Below are positions 22,430-32,532 of a stretch of 64,000 bases of DNA, in pieces. The stretch comes from Pseudeuparius sepicola (Eukaryota > Arthropoda > Insecta > Coleoptera > Anthribidae). Position numbers and translations under genes: made by a program. Below the pieces are notes generated by a model. It worked only from the letters and a program-made list of their open reading frames with translations, had not been told where the DNA came from and did no database searches. Position 1 is the stretch's first letter; every line of letters begins with the position of its first letter. The stretch spans positions 5,336,225 through 5,400,224 of the forward strand of contig OY987308.1 of the NCBI GenBank assembly GCA_963920635.1, read 5' to 3'.

Positions 22430-23453
22430 CAGGCGCGGCCCTGGAAATCATTTGACGTGTGGTCACAAAGGAGTTCAGCTGATAACGTTGGAATTACTCC
22501 TCCCCTCTCTCATGGTTTAAAAGCAAAGCCAGCCATAACCTCAAAGGCGTAAGTGACGGCAAATCTCACATCTTATTACGCGACATTGCCAGCTACAGTG
22601 CAAAAAAACAGTAAATTCGGCGCTGTTAGGTTGGCCTTAGATTGCCTGAATACTAGTGGAAAATCTTACAACCCTGCCCATGGGCATTGGCGGCTTTTTT
22701 CGCGAAACTCTATTGACAACCTTGGATAGACCTGTTCTAAAAATCGAAGGAGGTGGTAAAGGTATCGTACTTTCCTCTGGTACCAAAAAGAACTTCGAAA
22801 ATCCGATATCTACGAGAATTTCCCGATTCACGATTATCCACTTTCGAGAAACAGGACGGCTGTAGAATCAACGAAACCAACGGAAAGTCCTCTGAAAACA
22901 CGCTTGGAAATTGCGTGTTTTTTCTTATTTGTCGATTTTTCGGGGGCCCGGGAAGCATCAGAACCTCACCCGAAGACTGCGGAGAAGCTTTAAAAATTCA
23001 ATTAAATCAAAGTTTTGGTTCGCGGTTAAGATAAAGAAGTATAATAAACCAATGTAAAAAACACTACGAGATTCTTTTTTAATAACACGATCATAATTAT
23101 ATATATCTTATTTAACTAATACCACTTTAACAACGAAAGAAATTCGCGTAATTTCACGTTATATGAATCTCAAAACGCCAAGGAACAGTGTAAAACTTTA
23201 AAAAATCGACTTATAAATTATAATAATAATAATGCAGCGATTTAACCTGTTTTCGTTGACTGAGGTATTAATACGTCAGTCAATGCAATTTTTATTTTCT
23301 ATGGGTAGGAAGTGGGGTGGTACGAGGGAATGTAGGGGAAGTTGTTCATTTGAGAAGCCATAGAGTTGGCGCAACATTGTCGCACTTACCCGTAATTCTT
23401 GATTTCTTGCTCATTTCTCGTGCCTAGTGGAAACATTTATGAGGCCGCGCCTG
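22430..23453. mobile_element. TIR element CAGGCGCGGCC, with paralogous empty site
   Basis: The 1024-bp element has ends CAGGCGCGGCC and GGCCGCGCCTG, flanked by TA (22428-22429 and 23454-23455). The other ZF2 block reads straight through at about 51846 (ATAAAGTAGGTCCACTAAT), which is the site without the insertion. No transposase frame. TA duplication suggests Tc1/mariner-type mobilisation. Confidence 0.85.
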
Positions 23454-23572
23454 TACCACTAATACGCATATAATATACAGTTACCAATTATTATTTTTCA
23501 GATAAACTAAATAATATAAAGCACAGAAGAAATACATAGAATATATATAAATATATATAGGGAAATACAATA

Positions 23573-23930
23573 CAGGGTGTCCCGCATAAGAACCGACACA
23601 GAGCAGCCCAAAATAAGGTGACTTAACGCAACTTACCTCCATACTAAGTTGCACCCCTAAGAAGTTATAGACCCTGAAAATGGGCTTTGAAATTTCGAAA
23701 AAAATCAATATCTCAGTTATTTTTGAACTTGGAATAACCAAATTTGGTACACGTTGTGGGTGTACCACGGGCATTAATCGACAGAAAACAGTTCAATTGT
23801 ACCATTTTACAGGGTTGATACAGAGTGATGCACCCTAAAAATGTGACAGAACTTTTTTGTCCGTTGGCAAGCTTACAAAATTGTTAGAAGTATGACATTT
23901 CTCCTTGGTTATTCGCCTAAATTACTTTTG
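23573..23930. mobile_element. CAGGGTG-family element, left end, interrupted by the Gypsy element
   Basis: TA|CAGGGTGTCCCGCATAAGAA starts at 23573. The sequence runs to the target site of the LTR retrotransposon and presumably resumes at 34527, but I could not place its right end. Confidence 0.55.
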
Positions 23931-23934
23931 GGTT

Positions 23935-25924
23935 TGCCACGTAATTTTTACGGTCGAAAGACGGGTTTATTTATTTATTTTTAAGTTAATAAACTCAAGA
24001 GGTACTTCCCGATTTTGGCCTACCCAGCTAACTCACTCCACGGCAGAGTGGCGTGGGTTAACTTACAAACAAAATAAGGGACTTATAAAATGGCGCCACC
24101 CGTTTTCTCTAACATGGCCTTAGAAACAGGAGAGTACTTTTGATGTTCAATTCAAAACGGGAAATGCAGTTATCAACAAAATAAAAAAAGGTCTATAAGT
24201 TTAACAATATGAAATAATAATTTATTTAAACAAGCAGGAATAGTAATTGCACAGCCAACAAATTATGATAAAAAAAGGGTAAATATCACAGCCTCTCAAA
24301 AATAGAAATAATTATTATTGATCTTAAATCAAGCATTAAATGGGAAAACTCTTTATACGAATGTTAAAAATATTAATATATGGAAAAAGGGGTAGGTACG
24401 TGGTATAATATTATACTCCGCTTACAGGTTTTTGGTATCAAAACCAGAGTTACGTAATTAAATTGAGATCGTTACAGTGCGGCTCATAAAAGAACGTTAA
24501 AGAGATAATAATAATTGGAATGGACTTGCCAATTGATAGATTCTCCACCAGGCGAATCAGGCTCCACCGAAGGTGTTGCGTAATTGTCCAGTTACCAGGA
24601 GTAGCGGGTAAGGTGATGACTCTCACAAATCGCCGTCGCAGATGGTGAGTTACTCCCACGGAGTACTCCGCAACGTACTAATTATTTAAGGTAAAAGTAC
24701 GACCACGTGGTGGTTGGGACACACTGTACAAGTGGTTTGGTTTTTGTTGTACAATAAAAAAAAAAGGCCTAAAACAAAACCAAAAGGACCCGAATTAGAT
24801 ACTCGCCTTGGCCCTTGGAAAAACACATCTTTAAGTGCATAACATGAATAAGGTCGCTTACCGTGGGTGGTGATGGCCTTTGATGGTTGATGATTAGGAA
24901 CTCGAACCCCCTTTGTTTGTTTGCAAACTACCTTCTAAAAGAACCGACAAAATCGTCGCTGGATCACAAAATCAGAATTTGAAGGGTTTGCTAGGGGTTT
25001 CTTTAAAAATCGGCAAAAATGCCATAAGCTTAAAAATGGCTCCTCAGCCAGCAAGCGTAGGACGAAGAATGACAGAGACAGGAACAAGTCCATGTATAAA
25101 AAAAACCACCTCAAGCCAAAAACGCGGGATCACGATTTAGGTACTTTTAATGCGGAACCGGAACCATGAGTGGTACCGTGAACATGGTTTTGACATCTGA
25201 AAGTGACAGTGAAGGCTGTCATATGTCAATCAAAGTTATTGACATATAAGTTACAGCTTATTTATTTATATTTTCCATCGGTTCTGGGAAATCCTACAAG
25301 AAAATCGTGATCCATAGCATGCTTGCACAAAAGATATGTGATGATCTTAGAAAAGAAGTATGCTTTGCCAAGGTAAGCACCCAGAGGTATCCCTTTGTTT
25401 TTCTATAATTACTTAGGTATGCATAGGAGATGGCTTTTGTATGAATGTTGTATGAATTTAAGTTAAGTTGATATTACAAAAGGAGACTGCGTATATATAT
25501 TTATATAGTAATAGCTTGATATAGATATTTATCATATATATATTTTTCTAATAAAATTATGATTTGTTTTTAAGTTGGCCGATGTTCGACGAGGTTCCAA
25601 GGCAGCGAGAGAAAACAAGCACAGTAGGCAACCCAAACTACACTAAAACATGATTTGGATATGCAGCGCAAAGCGTCCCCAAACCGCGCCAGTGAATATT
25701 GTGAATACAGCAGATGGTAAGCAAGGGCAAAATAGCAGATTTTGGAGGTATTGTTTTATTGTTTTCTCTTTCTTTCCAGATACGGATTTACTAAGGATCG
25801 GATGGTACAATAATTATTGTAAGAATAATCTAGAATTGTAGATAATTGAATTTAAATAAATAGCCATCTGTTTATTCACTAGAAAAAGAAGATACTCTGT
25901 TTTGAAATTTTTAAATACGTTACA
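23935..25924 (-). repeat. 3' LTR of the Gypsy element
   Basis: 1990 bp, same length as its partner at 32533-34522, differing by about six substitutions (for example near 23952, 25504 and 25577). On the element's strand it carries AATAAA-type words close to its far end. Short frames inside it occur identically in both LTRs and are not genes. Confidence 0.97.
23966..23982 (-). terminator. Candidate poly(A) signal in the 3' LTR
   Basis: TTTATTTATTTATTTTT on the plus strand reads as overlapping AATAAA words on the element's strand, about 30 bp from the end of the LTR. The same run is in the 5' LTR at 32564-32580. Use as the element's cleavage signal is inferred from position. Confidence 0.45.
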
Positions 25925-25926
25925 AC

Positions 25927-25940
25927 ACCCCCCTTTCCCG
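25927..25940 (-). other. Polypurine tract
   Basis: On the minus strand the sequence just before the 3' LTR reads CGGGAAAGGGGGG then GTGT. A purine run touching the LTR is the expected plus-strand primer of an LTR retrotransposon. Confidence 0.8.
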
Positions 25941-26074
25941 GAAAAAGTTTCCACGAAACTTTCTATTAATTTATTCCAGAGGCTTCAATTTAAGAGAAAA
26001 ACAAATATATAAAAAGTACGGTACATATAGCTAACAAAATAATAGCAAACAAAAAAATCAATATGTGTCTGCTG

Positions 26075-29000
26075 TTATTGAAAGTTATCTGGAGGATGAG
26101 CCTTAATATCTTTGGCATGCCAGGTTCCCAAACTGCGACCGGACGCGTCAGTAAGTTCATAAGTCCATGGAGACACGACTTTACTTATAGTGAACGGACC
26201 AGAGAATTTACGTGCGAGTTTCGAGGTGAAATTCTTAGCGGCATCCGAAAGATGGTAGTTTTTCTTCCACACCTGTTGGTGAAGTTGAAATCGAATTGGT
26301 CTTCTTCTCAAATCGTAAGTGTTTTTAGATCTTTGGTGCGCTTTAAGAAGTCTATCATGGACATCCGAAAATACTTTTGTCAAGGCATTAGATCTCGCGA
26401 CTGGATCGTCCTGTTGGGGACCAGACTGATCGTGAGGGGTCAGCGAAGTAGGGGTAGGTTGATGACGCGAAAATGATACCTCCCTCCCAAATACCACAAA
26501 ATTTGGTGTCAGATTAATAATCTCATGACAAGCCGATCGGATAGCGGCTCCCACTTTACCTAAGTATCGATCCCATTTTTTGTGTTCATTGGTGACATAG
26601 CTTGCCAAAATGGTTTTTAAAACGCGATGAACTCGTTCAACTGGGTTAGCTTGTGGATGGTAATTTGCAGTATAGTGGATGGTTATATCGTATTGAGCCA
26701 TAAGATCTTGGAATAATTTGCTACGAAATTGTGCTCCATTATCCGCTATTATTTTCTTTGGGGCTCCATAAATGAGTATCACGTGATCCTCGAGCCACTT
26801 TACTACACTAGATGCGGTGGCAGTCCGAAGTGGAAAGAAAAGAACAAATTTACTAAAGCAATCCACAGCAGTTAGAATATAGCAATAACCTTGGGTGGAT
26901 CTAGGAAGCGGTCCGACGAGGTCAATACTTAAGATTTCAAAAGGTCTCGAAGCTGTAGGTTGTAGGCTCCTTGAGTGACCGACAGGGGCCTGCTGACTAG
27001 GTTTTGTCGACAGACAAACGTGGCAGTTTTTGATATACCTCGCAATGTCACAACGCATACTGGGCCAGTAGTATTTTCGAGAGATGCGCGAGAACGTTTT
27101 AAAAATGCCCAGGTGACCGCAGGTAGGAGGATCGTGGTTCTCCTTGATAATCTTGGAACGGTCATCCCTTGGGACCACTAGGGCCCAGATATCTTCCGAC
27201 GAAGTAAGCGCAGGGTACTGAACTTTAATCCATTTATACAATCTGTTGTTATCGAGCCACCATTGTGGGTATTTCGATGGATATCTCTCGACCTTACTAC
27301 ACATCTGCGCATACCATCGATCTTTTGGAGGACTAGATAAATCGGACGAAAAACCAACGCAATCCACAACGGGAACGCTACGTGAAAGTGCATCAGGGAC
27401 CACATTATCTTGCCCTTTCCTATGTATTATGTCAAAATTATATTGCTGTAGGCGCACAGCCCACCGAGCTATCCTACCAACTGGATCTTTTATAGAGTTT
27501 AGCCATTTTAAGCTATAGTGGTCAGTTATGACGGTAAATTTACTGCCCTCAATATAAGGCCGGAGCTTTTCAATAGCGAATAATACCGCGAGGCATTCTT
27601 TCTCTGTTGTACTATATTTCCGTTCGTTTTTGTTTAGTGAACGACTAAGATAACATATTACATGTTCCTCATCACCTTGAGTCTGTGACAATACCGCGCC
27701 TAAACCAAAATCTGATGCATCGCATTGTATAGTGAAAGGAAGGTCGAAGTTCGGACAAGACAAAACTGGAGCTCTAACCAAACGATCTTTAACTTGTCGG
27801 AAAGCAGCCTCGCACTCATCACCCCAATGAAATTTTGCATTTTTACGAGTTAAAGCCGTCAAAGGGGAAATTACAGACGAAAAGTTAGGCACAAACCTGC
27901 GGTACCATGAAGCTAATCCCACAATGCGACGTACTTCGGACACGTTGGTCGGTGGAGGAATATTTAAAATGGCTTCCACCTTTTCCGGATCGACTAGAAG
28001 TCCCGCCGCGTTGACTACATATCCGAGATATTTCAATTCATCTTTACAAAAATTGCATTTTTCGCGATTGAGCGTTAATCCTGCCTCGACGATCCTATCG
28101 ACAACCTCGCGCAAAACCTCAAGATGTTTCTCGAATGTTGGAGTACATATTATCACATCATCCAAATAGACGAACACGTAAGTTTCCAGATCGATTCCAA
28201 CTACCCTATCTATGAGTCGCTGCCACACTGCAGGAGCATTAGTAAGTCCAAAGGGCATTCTTTTAAATTGAAATAGGCCTCTTGACGGAACAGTAAAAGC
28301 TGTCAGGGGTCTAGATTCCTTCACTATGGGTATTTGCCAATATGCCGATTTTATATCGAGGGTGCTAAGGTATCGGGCGTCTCTTAATTTATCTAAAGTT
28401 GCGCTGACATAAGGTATAGGATACGCATCTGGTATTGTTGCCTTATTTAGGGCCCGATAATCCACACAAAACCTCCATCCGCCAGACTTTTTCCTGACCA
28501 TGACAATAGGAGATGCCCAGGGTGAATGCGAAGGTTCGATTATATCGTTCGCTAGCATTTCCTCGACTTCCGAATTAACCACCTTTTGGATAGCTGGCGA
28601 CAAAGGGTAATATCTTTGTTTTATTGGAGTCGCGTTAGTCTTTATTTCTAACTCGACTAGATTAGTACAACCTAGCTTATCTCCGATGTTCGAAAATATT
28701 TGTTCTATTAAGCCGTCTAGTTTAAGGTGATGTTCATCGGTGAGCTTGCCCAATGGCTGAATGGCGGAAACGTTAGCCGGCGTAGGCTCTGAATCACAAA
28801 AATACCATTCCCTAGCTCTCAGGTTAGGAATAATGCCCAAACGTAGCCAAAAGTCTATGCCCAATATAATAGTGTGCGGTAATTCAGGCACCACTAGGAT
28901 CTCCAAAACCACAACACGGTCACGAAGCTGAACCGGAACCTCAACACTACCAATCCCCCTACAGACCTGACCATTAGCAACGACGCAGCTAGAGTTACTC

Positions 29001-29260
29001 ATAGGATTGAGTCGGCAGAAAACTTTGAACAAGTCCCAACCCTTGGAACCGAAGACAGTCCTTGAACAGCCACTGTCCAACAAACCCAAGACTGTTCTTC
29101 CCAACACCGAAACCTCCAGATATGGTCGCTCATCGCTTCCTGCCTGTGCTATTATGTAGTCCAATTGAGCTTTTTTTTTTATAATGGCCATGGATTGTTT
29201 CTGAAAGTCCAGGACGGCCAGCTGGCCTACTGCCTTCCCGGGTTGCCGTTTTTTGTGCAA
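26075..29260 (-). CDS. pol: Pol polyprotein of the Gypsy element (PR-RT-RH-IN)
   Basis: An uninterrupted frame of 1061 residues. Domains in order: aspartic protease with LLDSGCSRTV (residues 61-69); reverse transcriptase about 215-420 with the YLDD active site near 365; RNase H about 505-625 (QCDASDFGLGAVLS; EKECLAVLFAIEKLRPY; TDHYSLKWL); integrase with an HHCC zinc site (residues 709-749), a DDE core with Asp near 780 and 840 and Glu near 875, and a GPY/F-type C-terminus (FSGPFTISKV). The first codon used here is TTG and lies within gag, so translation is more likely by -1 frameshifting from gag at 29248-29254 than by independent initiation. All catalytic residues that I checked are present, so this pol looks functional. 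Confidence 0.96.
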   Translation of the reverse strand: MHKKRQPGKAVGQLAVLDFQKQSMAIIKKKAQLDYIIAQAGSDERPYLEVSVLGRTVLGLLDSGCSRTVFGSKGWDLFKVFCRLNPMSNSSCVVANGQVCRGIGSVEVPVQLRDRVVVLEILVVPELPHTIILGIDFWLRLGIIPNLRAREWYFCDSEPTPANVSAIQPLGKLTDEHHLKLDGLIEQIFSNIGDKLGCTNLVELEIKTNATPIKQRYYPLSPAIQKVVNSEVEEMLANDIIEPSHSPWASPIVMVRKKSGGWRFCVDYRALNKATIPDAYPIPYVSATLDKLRDARYLSTLDIKSAYWQIPIVKESRPLTAFTVPSRGLFQFKRMPFGLTNAPAVWQRLIDRVVGIDLETYVFVYLDDVIICTPTFEKHLEVLREVVDRIVEAGLTLNREKCNFCKDELKYLGYVVNAAGLLVDPEKVEAILNIPPPTNVSEVRRIVGLASWYRRFVPNFSSVISPLTALTRKNAKFHWGDECEAAFRQVKDRLVRAPVLSCPNFDLPFTIQCDASDFGLGAVLSQTQGDEEHVICYLSRSLNKNERKYSTTEKECLAVLFAIEKLRPYIEGSKFTVITDHYSLKWLNSIKDPVGRIARWAVRLQQYNFDIIHRKGQDNVVPDALSRSVPVVDCVGFSSDLSSPPKDRWYAQMCSKVERYPSKYPQWWLDNNRLYKWIKVQYPALTSSEDIWALVVPRDDRSKIIKENHDPPTCGHLGIFKTFSRISRKYYWPSMRCDIARYIKNCHVCLSTKPSQQAPVGHSRSLQPTASRPFEILSIDLVGPLPRSTQGYCYILTAVDCFSKFVLFFPLRTATASSVVKWLEDHVILIYGAPKKIIADNGAQFRSKLFQDLMAQYDITIHYTANYHPQANPVERVHRVLKTILASYVTNEHKKWDRYLGKVGAAIRSACHEIINLTPNFVVFGREVSFSRHQPTPTSLTPHDQSGPQQDDPVARSNALTKVFSDVHDRLLKAHQRSKNTYDLRRRPIRFQLHQQVWKKNYHLSDAAKNFTSKLARKFSGPFTISKVVSPWTYELTDASGRSLGTWHAKDIKAHPPDNFQ

Positions 29261-30837
29261 ACTGGACAGGTTCTGGATGTGACATTATCGCGGCCACACA
29301 CGAAACAAAACCGCCGCATAGGTTGCGAACACTGTCGGAAACGGTGGCCAGTCGATTTGCAATTCCAGCATAGACTCTGTCCAGTAGAAACAGCATTGAC
29401 ACTGACCTCGATCTCAGAGTCCCTGGGCACTGTGAGAGAACCCGACTGAGGAGTCAACGTAGCCTCCCCAATAGCGGACACACAAGAATTGGACGGACGA
29501 TGATAGGCCAAAGCAGGCTCGAGAAGCTGTCGATAATTGGTAGGAGGCGGAAGGAAACGCTGAACCCTGGCCTCAGTCTCTTCGATTGCGCGACTGAGCC
29601 TAACCAATTCTGTAAGTGATGGGATTGAGTGAGTAGCAAGTCTACTTTGGATGACGGGGAGTAGATTTCGTTTAATAATTTGTAATCGCGCGTTTTCAGA
29701 CGGGAGGTGTGGTAGTTTCCTAAAAAGATTTTCCATCGCCGCCACATAATTTACCACCCGCTCATGAGAACCCTGCTTTCGACGACGGATCTCGTCCCAT
29801 AACGCGTACTCGTAATCAAAAGGCAGAAACGCGTTTTTAAGTTGTTGTATGAAATCATCCCAATCAGCGTAAGTCCCAGTTCGAAACCACAGTAACGCAT
29901 CCTTTGTTAGTAATTCCGGCGCAGATCGGAGTAACTGCTGCTTTGAGATGCCACGCGAAATTCGAACCTCCTCTAGTCGGAGCAAAAAATCAGTAACGCT
30001 AGACTGTCCATCGAATTTAATGTCCCAACGACTAACATCGCAGAATTTGGGTAGGTTCTCAAATCGGTGTATACCTGGGTCAGTGCGACCTCGCAAGGGG
30101 GAAAATTGAAAGTTATCCAACCTATCGCCCAAGTTTACATATGGATCGGAAAAAGAAAGCTGGTCTAAGTCGATTCTAGAGTTACGAGCTGCTAACCGAG
30201 AGTTGTACGTATTTTCCTGAACATATGACGAATTAGCAGCAGGTCCTGTCGCCTGCTGAATCTGCACTTTGTCAGAAAAAGTAACCTGACCAGTACGTCT
30301 GGATACAGTATCGCGTGTCAGAACAGGAGAAAAGTTAGTTTGATATAAAGACTCTATTACTGCTGCCTCATCGTAAGATGTGAGCCGGTCATTTTGTTGC
30401 TGCGCAATATTACCTAGGTCACGATATAGTCCATAGCGTCTGGGTAAGCTAGTCAGTGTCAGCGATGACGGAATAATAGGTACACGACCATGAGTATTTG
30501 CCAAACCCGTGGACTCAATTCCCTGAACCGGTTCTATCCTAGAAGATGTCACGGGTCCACCAGTCGGCACTGCCAGTCGAACAGACTCTATCATCCCATC
30601 GCGCTCAGCATCCAACTGAGCTCCCTCAGTGTCCACCTGGCCGCCATCAGTTTCAAGTTGATTCTGATGCTCACCATCGGAGCGAATAAGATGAACATTA
30701 TCCGTAGATATCTCACGATTATTAGACGTTTCGTCTACTCCAGTAGGATCCGCTATTTGATTTTCTTCCGGGGTGACAACCTCATGACTGATAGAACGAG
30801 CACCTTCGTCAAATTGAATTGGATCTCTTAAAGTTCT
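29227..30837 (-). CDS. gag: Gag (capsid and zinc-knuckle part) of the Gypsy element
   Basis: Open from 30837 to a TAG at 29227-29229. The frame has a central helical capsid-like region (around FDGQSSVTDFLLRLEEVRIS) and a C-terminal nucleocapsid with one CCHC knuckle, CWNCKSTGHRFRQC, then a second Cys motif CFVCGRDNVTSRTCPVC that lacks the usual His. There is no ATG upstream of about 30594 in this frame, while the frame upstream at 30828-31298 has a good start and lies in the +1 relative register. The two frames overlap by only about 10 bp. This copy therefore probably has a one-base frameshift within gag, or gag expression needs a frame change there. Gag would assemble the particle and package the RNA. 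Confidence 0.9.
   Translation of the reverse strand, partial: RTLRDPIQFDEGARSISHEVVTPEENQIADPTGVDETSNNREISTDNVHLIRSDGEHQNQLETDGGQVDTEGAQLDAERDGMIESVRLAVPTGGPVTSSRIEPVQGIESTGLANTHGRVPIIPSSLTLTSLPRRYGLYRDLGNIAQQQNDRLTSYDEAAVIESLYQTNFSPVLTRDTVSRRTGQVTFSDKVQIQQATGPAANSSYVQENTYNSRLAARNSRIDLDQLSFSDPYVNLGDRLDNFQFSPLRGRTDPGIHRFENLPKFCDVSRWDIKFDGQSSVTDFLLRLEEVRISRGISKQQLLRSAPELLTKDALLWFRTGTYADWDDFIQQLKNAFLPFDYEYALWDEIRRRKQGSHERVVNYVAAMENLFRKLPHLPSENARLQIIKRNLLPVIQSRLATHSIPSLTELVRLSRAIEETEARVQRFLPPPTNYRQLLEPALAYHRPSNSCVSAIGEATLTPQSGSLTVPRDSEIEVSVNAVSTGQSLCWNCKSTGHRFRQCSQPMRRFCFVCGRDNVTSRTCPVCTKNGNPGRQ
29248..29254 (-). promoter_or_regulatory. -1 ribosomal frameshift site (A AAA AAC) between gag and pol
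   Basis: On the minus strand the heptamer A AAA AAC lies in the gag reading frame, 18 bases before the gag TAG. Pol is in the -1 frame and open across it. A-AAA-AAC is a classical X-XXY-YYZ slippery sequence used by retroviruses. The position and register fit; slippage efficiency and a downstream stimulatory structure are not tested. Confidence 0.75.
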
Positions 30838-31298
30838 CTAAGAGGCGCTTGTAAAGTTGGTGGGGAACTATCGTAAACAAATTGTAATTCTCCTATCAAG
30901 AGAGAACACCGGGATCGTAAATCTTGCTTTAAAGTAGCATCGATACTTTCCTGACAAGCAACCCGCTGCAGCCGACCGTTAACGTGAAATAACTTTGACT
31001 TAATTCTTTGATACTCATTATCTTTATTATCAAAATTAAAATTTTCTATTTCTGAAGCTAACAGGTTCACCTTCGTTCTACAAAGACGTAACTCTCTCAC
31101 TGGGTCCAAGTTTACCGTTGTGGGTGGTTGAGCTTGCCCCAACTTTTCTAATCTTAGCGCATCACGAAGCAATACCCGTTTTTCCTGAACAGTTCCTGTC
31201 ACTGGCAATCCTCGGATATAAAGTTCATATGTTAATTCTTCACTTTGAAGGCGATTAACTTCCATTCTAACTGCCCCTACTTGCACCCATATAAACAA
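30828..31298 (-). CDS. N-terminal gag frame of the Gypsy element
   Basis: 156 residues from an ATG at 31296-31298; an internal ATG (MEVNRLQSEELTYELYIRGL) is the likelier start. The first 45 residues, with L-x-x-x-E-L-x-x-x-L-x-x-R-G-L and a second helix KRVLLRDALRLE, look like a SAP-type helix-hairpin. This segment often begins the gag of insect Gypsy elements. The rest is predicted to be helical and charged. It ends in TAA at 30828-30830 while the main gag frame is already open. I infer that it was one continuous gag in the ancestral element. Confidence 0.75.
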   Translation of the reverse strand: MFIWVQVGAVRMEVNRLQSEELTYELYIRGLPVTGTVQEKRVLLRDALRLEKLGQAQPPTTVNLDPVRELRLCRTKVNLLASEIENFNFDNKDNEYQRIKSKLFHVNGRLQRVACQESIDATLKQDLRSRCSLLIGELQFVYDSSPPTLQAPLREL

Positions 31299-32514
31299 TA
31301 CTCAAGACGCCGTACCCGTTTGTACGTATACAAACCGTACAAGAACCCGACTACTACTCAAACAAAAAACGAAAAAAAAAAAGGAGAAAACCCTCTATTT
31401 TAATTCACAGTTCTTTCCTTTCTTTGACCACAGAAGCACCAACTATTCATCAAAAAAAAAATTCGCTCAAAATTGAGGTTACAGCTATCCACTATTGCCT
31501 TTACTATTTACGCCATACTAGCAACAAAAACACTTTAAAATATAATCTAAAAAAAAAATTTCTCCGAGTTTACGCTTGTAACAGCTTAAAATAATTAATT
31601 AATTGTTTAAAAAAAAATTGAAGTGCACAAGTACGCGACAACGACAAAATTTCCACTAAAGACGTAAAAGTAAATAAAGTATTCAAAGCCTATTTTCTCC
31701 CCCCTTTCAGGAATAAATATCTTTTTTGTTTATAATCTCCACCCTGTACACACCTATATAACTCCTCAATAGGTAATTAATAACTAATCATAAATAAATT
31801 TCACAATGAAATCTAAAAATTTGAATCGGCCTGTATAAATTTTCAGAGCTGCCTATATGCGTCTATTAATTAGCTTAAACTTTTTCTTCCACCTCTCGAG
31901 ATTGACAAAAAAAAAATCCCCTAATTGCCTTGCAAAAATATGCTACCTGGAACTCCAACGATAAAAAAAAATCTAGCGCAAAAAAAACTTTAACTGCACT
32001 GAATTGAAATTGTTTCGAGAAAAAACTTTACATGTAAAAAAAACGCATCAAGGATAACAATACGCGACAAACAAATGAGAAGCCAAAGTATTAAAAATTT
32101 GCTAAAAAAACATTCGGCAATAATTATAAAACGTTATGACGATTTACCACAACTAATATGGTTTTTTCTTCAAGGTATGACACTTGTACAATGCTATACT
32201 CCCTGAAAATCGTATATGGAAATCCTTACCTTACATTATCGGCGTATATTATGTTGGTTTGACAATATCACAGAAAATTTACTTTATTTCATATAAATAT
32301 GGCCAGGCATATATGAAAGAAAGAATTTCTTCGCAAAAAAAAGATAAGTGAGCCGCCCTTGTTAAAAAAAAAATACTAAACAAGCAACAACTATTCAAAT
32401 CGAGAAGTAATATTGCGAACAAAAAATTCTCCCAATTAATCAAAAAATGGCAAAGAGGCTGGACTACAAAACGAAATATGGAGCAAAATAAAATGAGAGT
32501 GGCAATCTCTAAAG
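31299..32514 (-). other. 5' leader of the Gypsy element
   Basis: About 1.2 kb of A/T-rich sequence with many A runs between the primer-binding site and the first gag start. No coding potential is evident. A long leader of this kind usually holds packaging signals, which I cannot recognise by eye. Confidence 0.6.
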
Positions 32515-32526
32515 CGTTGGACGCCA
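32515..32526 (-). other. Primer-binding site
   Basis: Six bases inside the 5' LTR the minus strand reads TGGCGTCCAACG. It matches the TGGCGCCCAACG pattern complementary to the 3' end of tRNA-Lys with one mismatch. Assignment to tRNA-Lys is from general knowledge of Gypsy elements. Confidence 0.7.
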
Positions 32527-32532
32527 AATTTC

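Noticed and set aside
24450..24659. Short frame on the minus strand, repeated at 33048-33257
   Set aside because: It lies at the same place in both LTRs; no domain. It is repeated because the LTR is repeated.
24913..25841. Plus-strand frames of 75 and 63 codons in the LTR (also 33511-34439)
   Set aside because: Antisense to the element and identical in both LTRs; no recognisable product.
25925..26074. Possible env gene downstream of pol
   Set aside because: Only about 150 bp remain before the 3' LTR, so no env is encoded.
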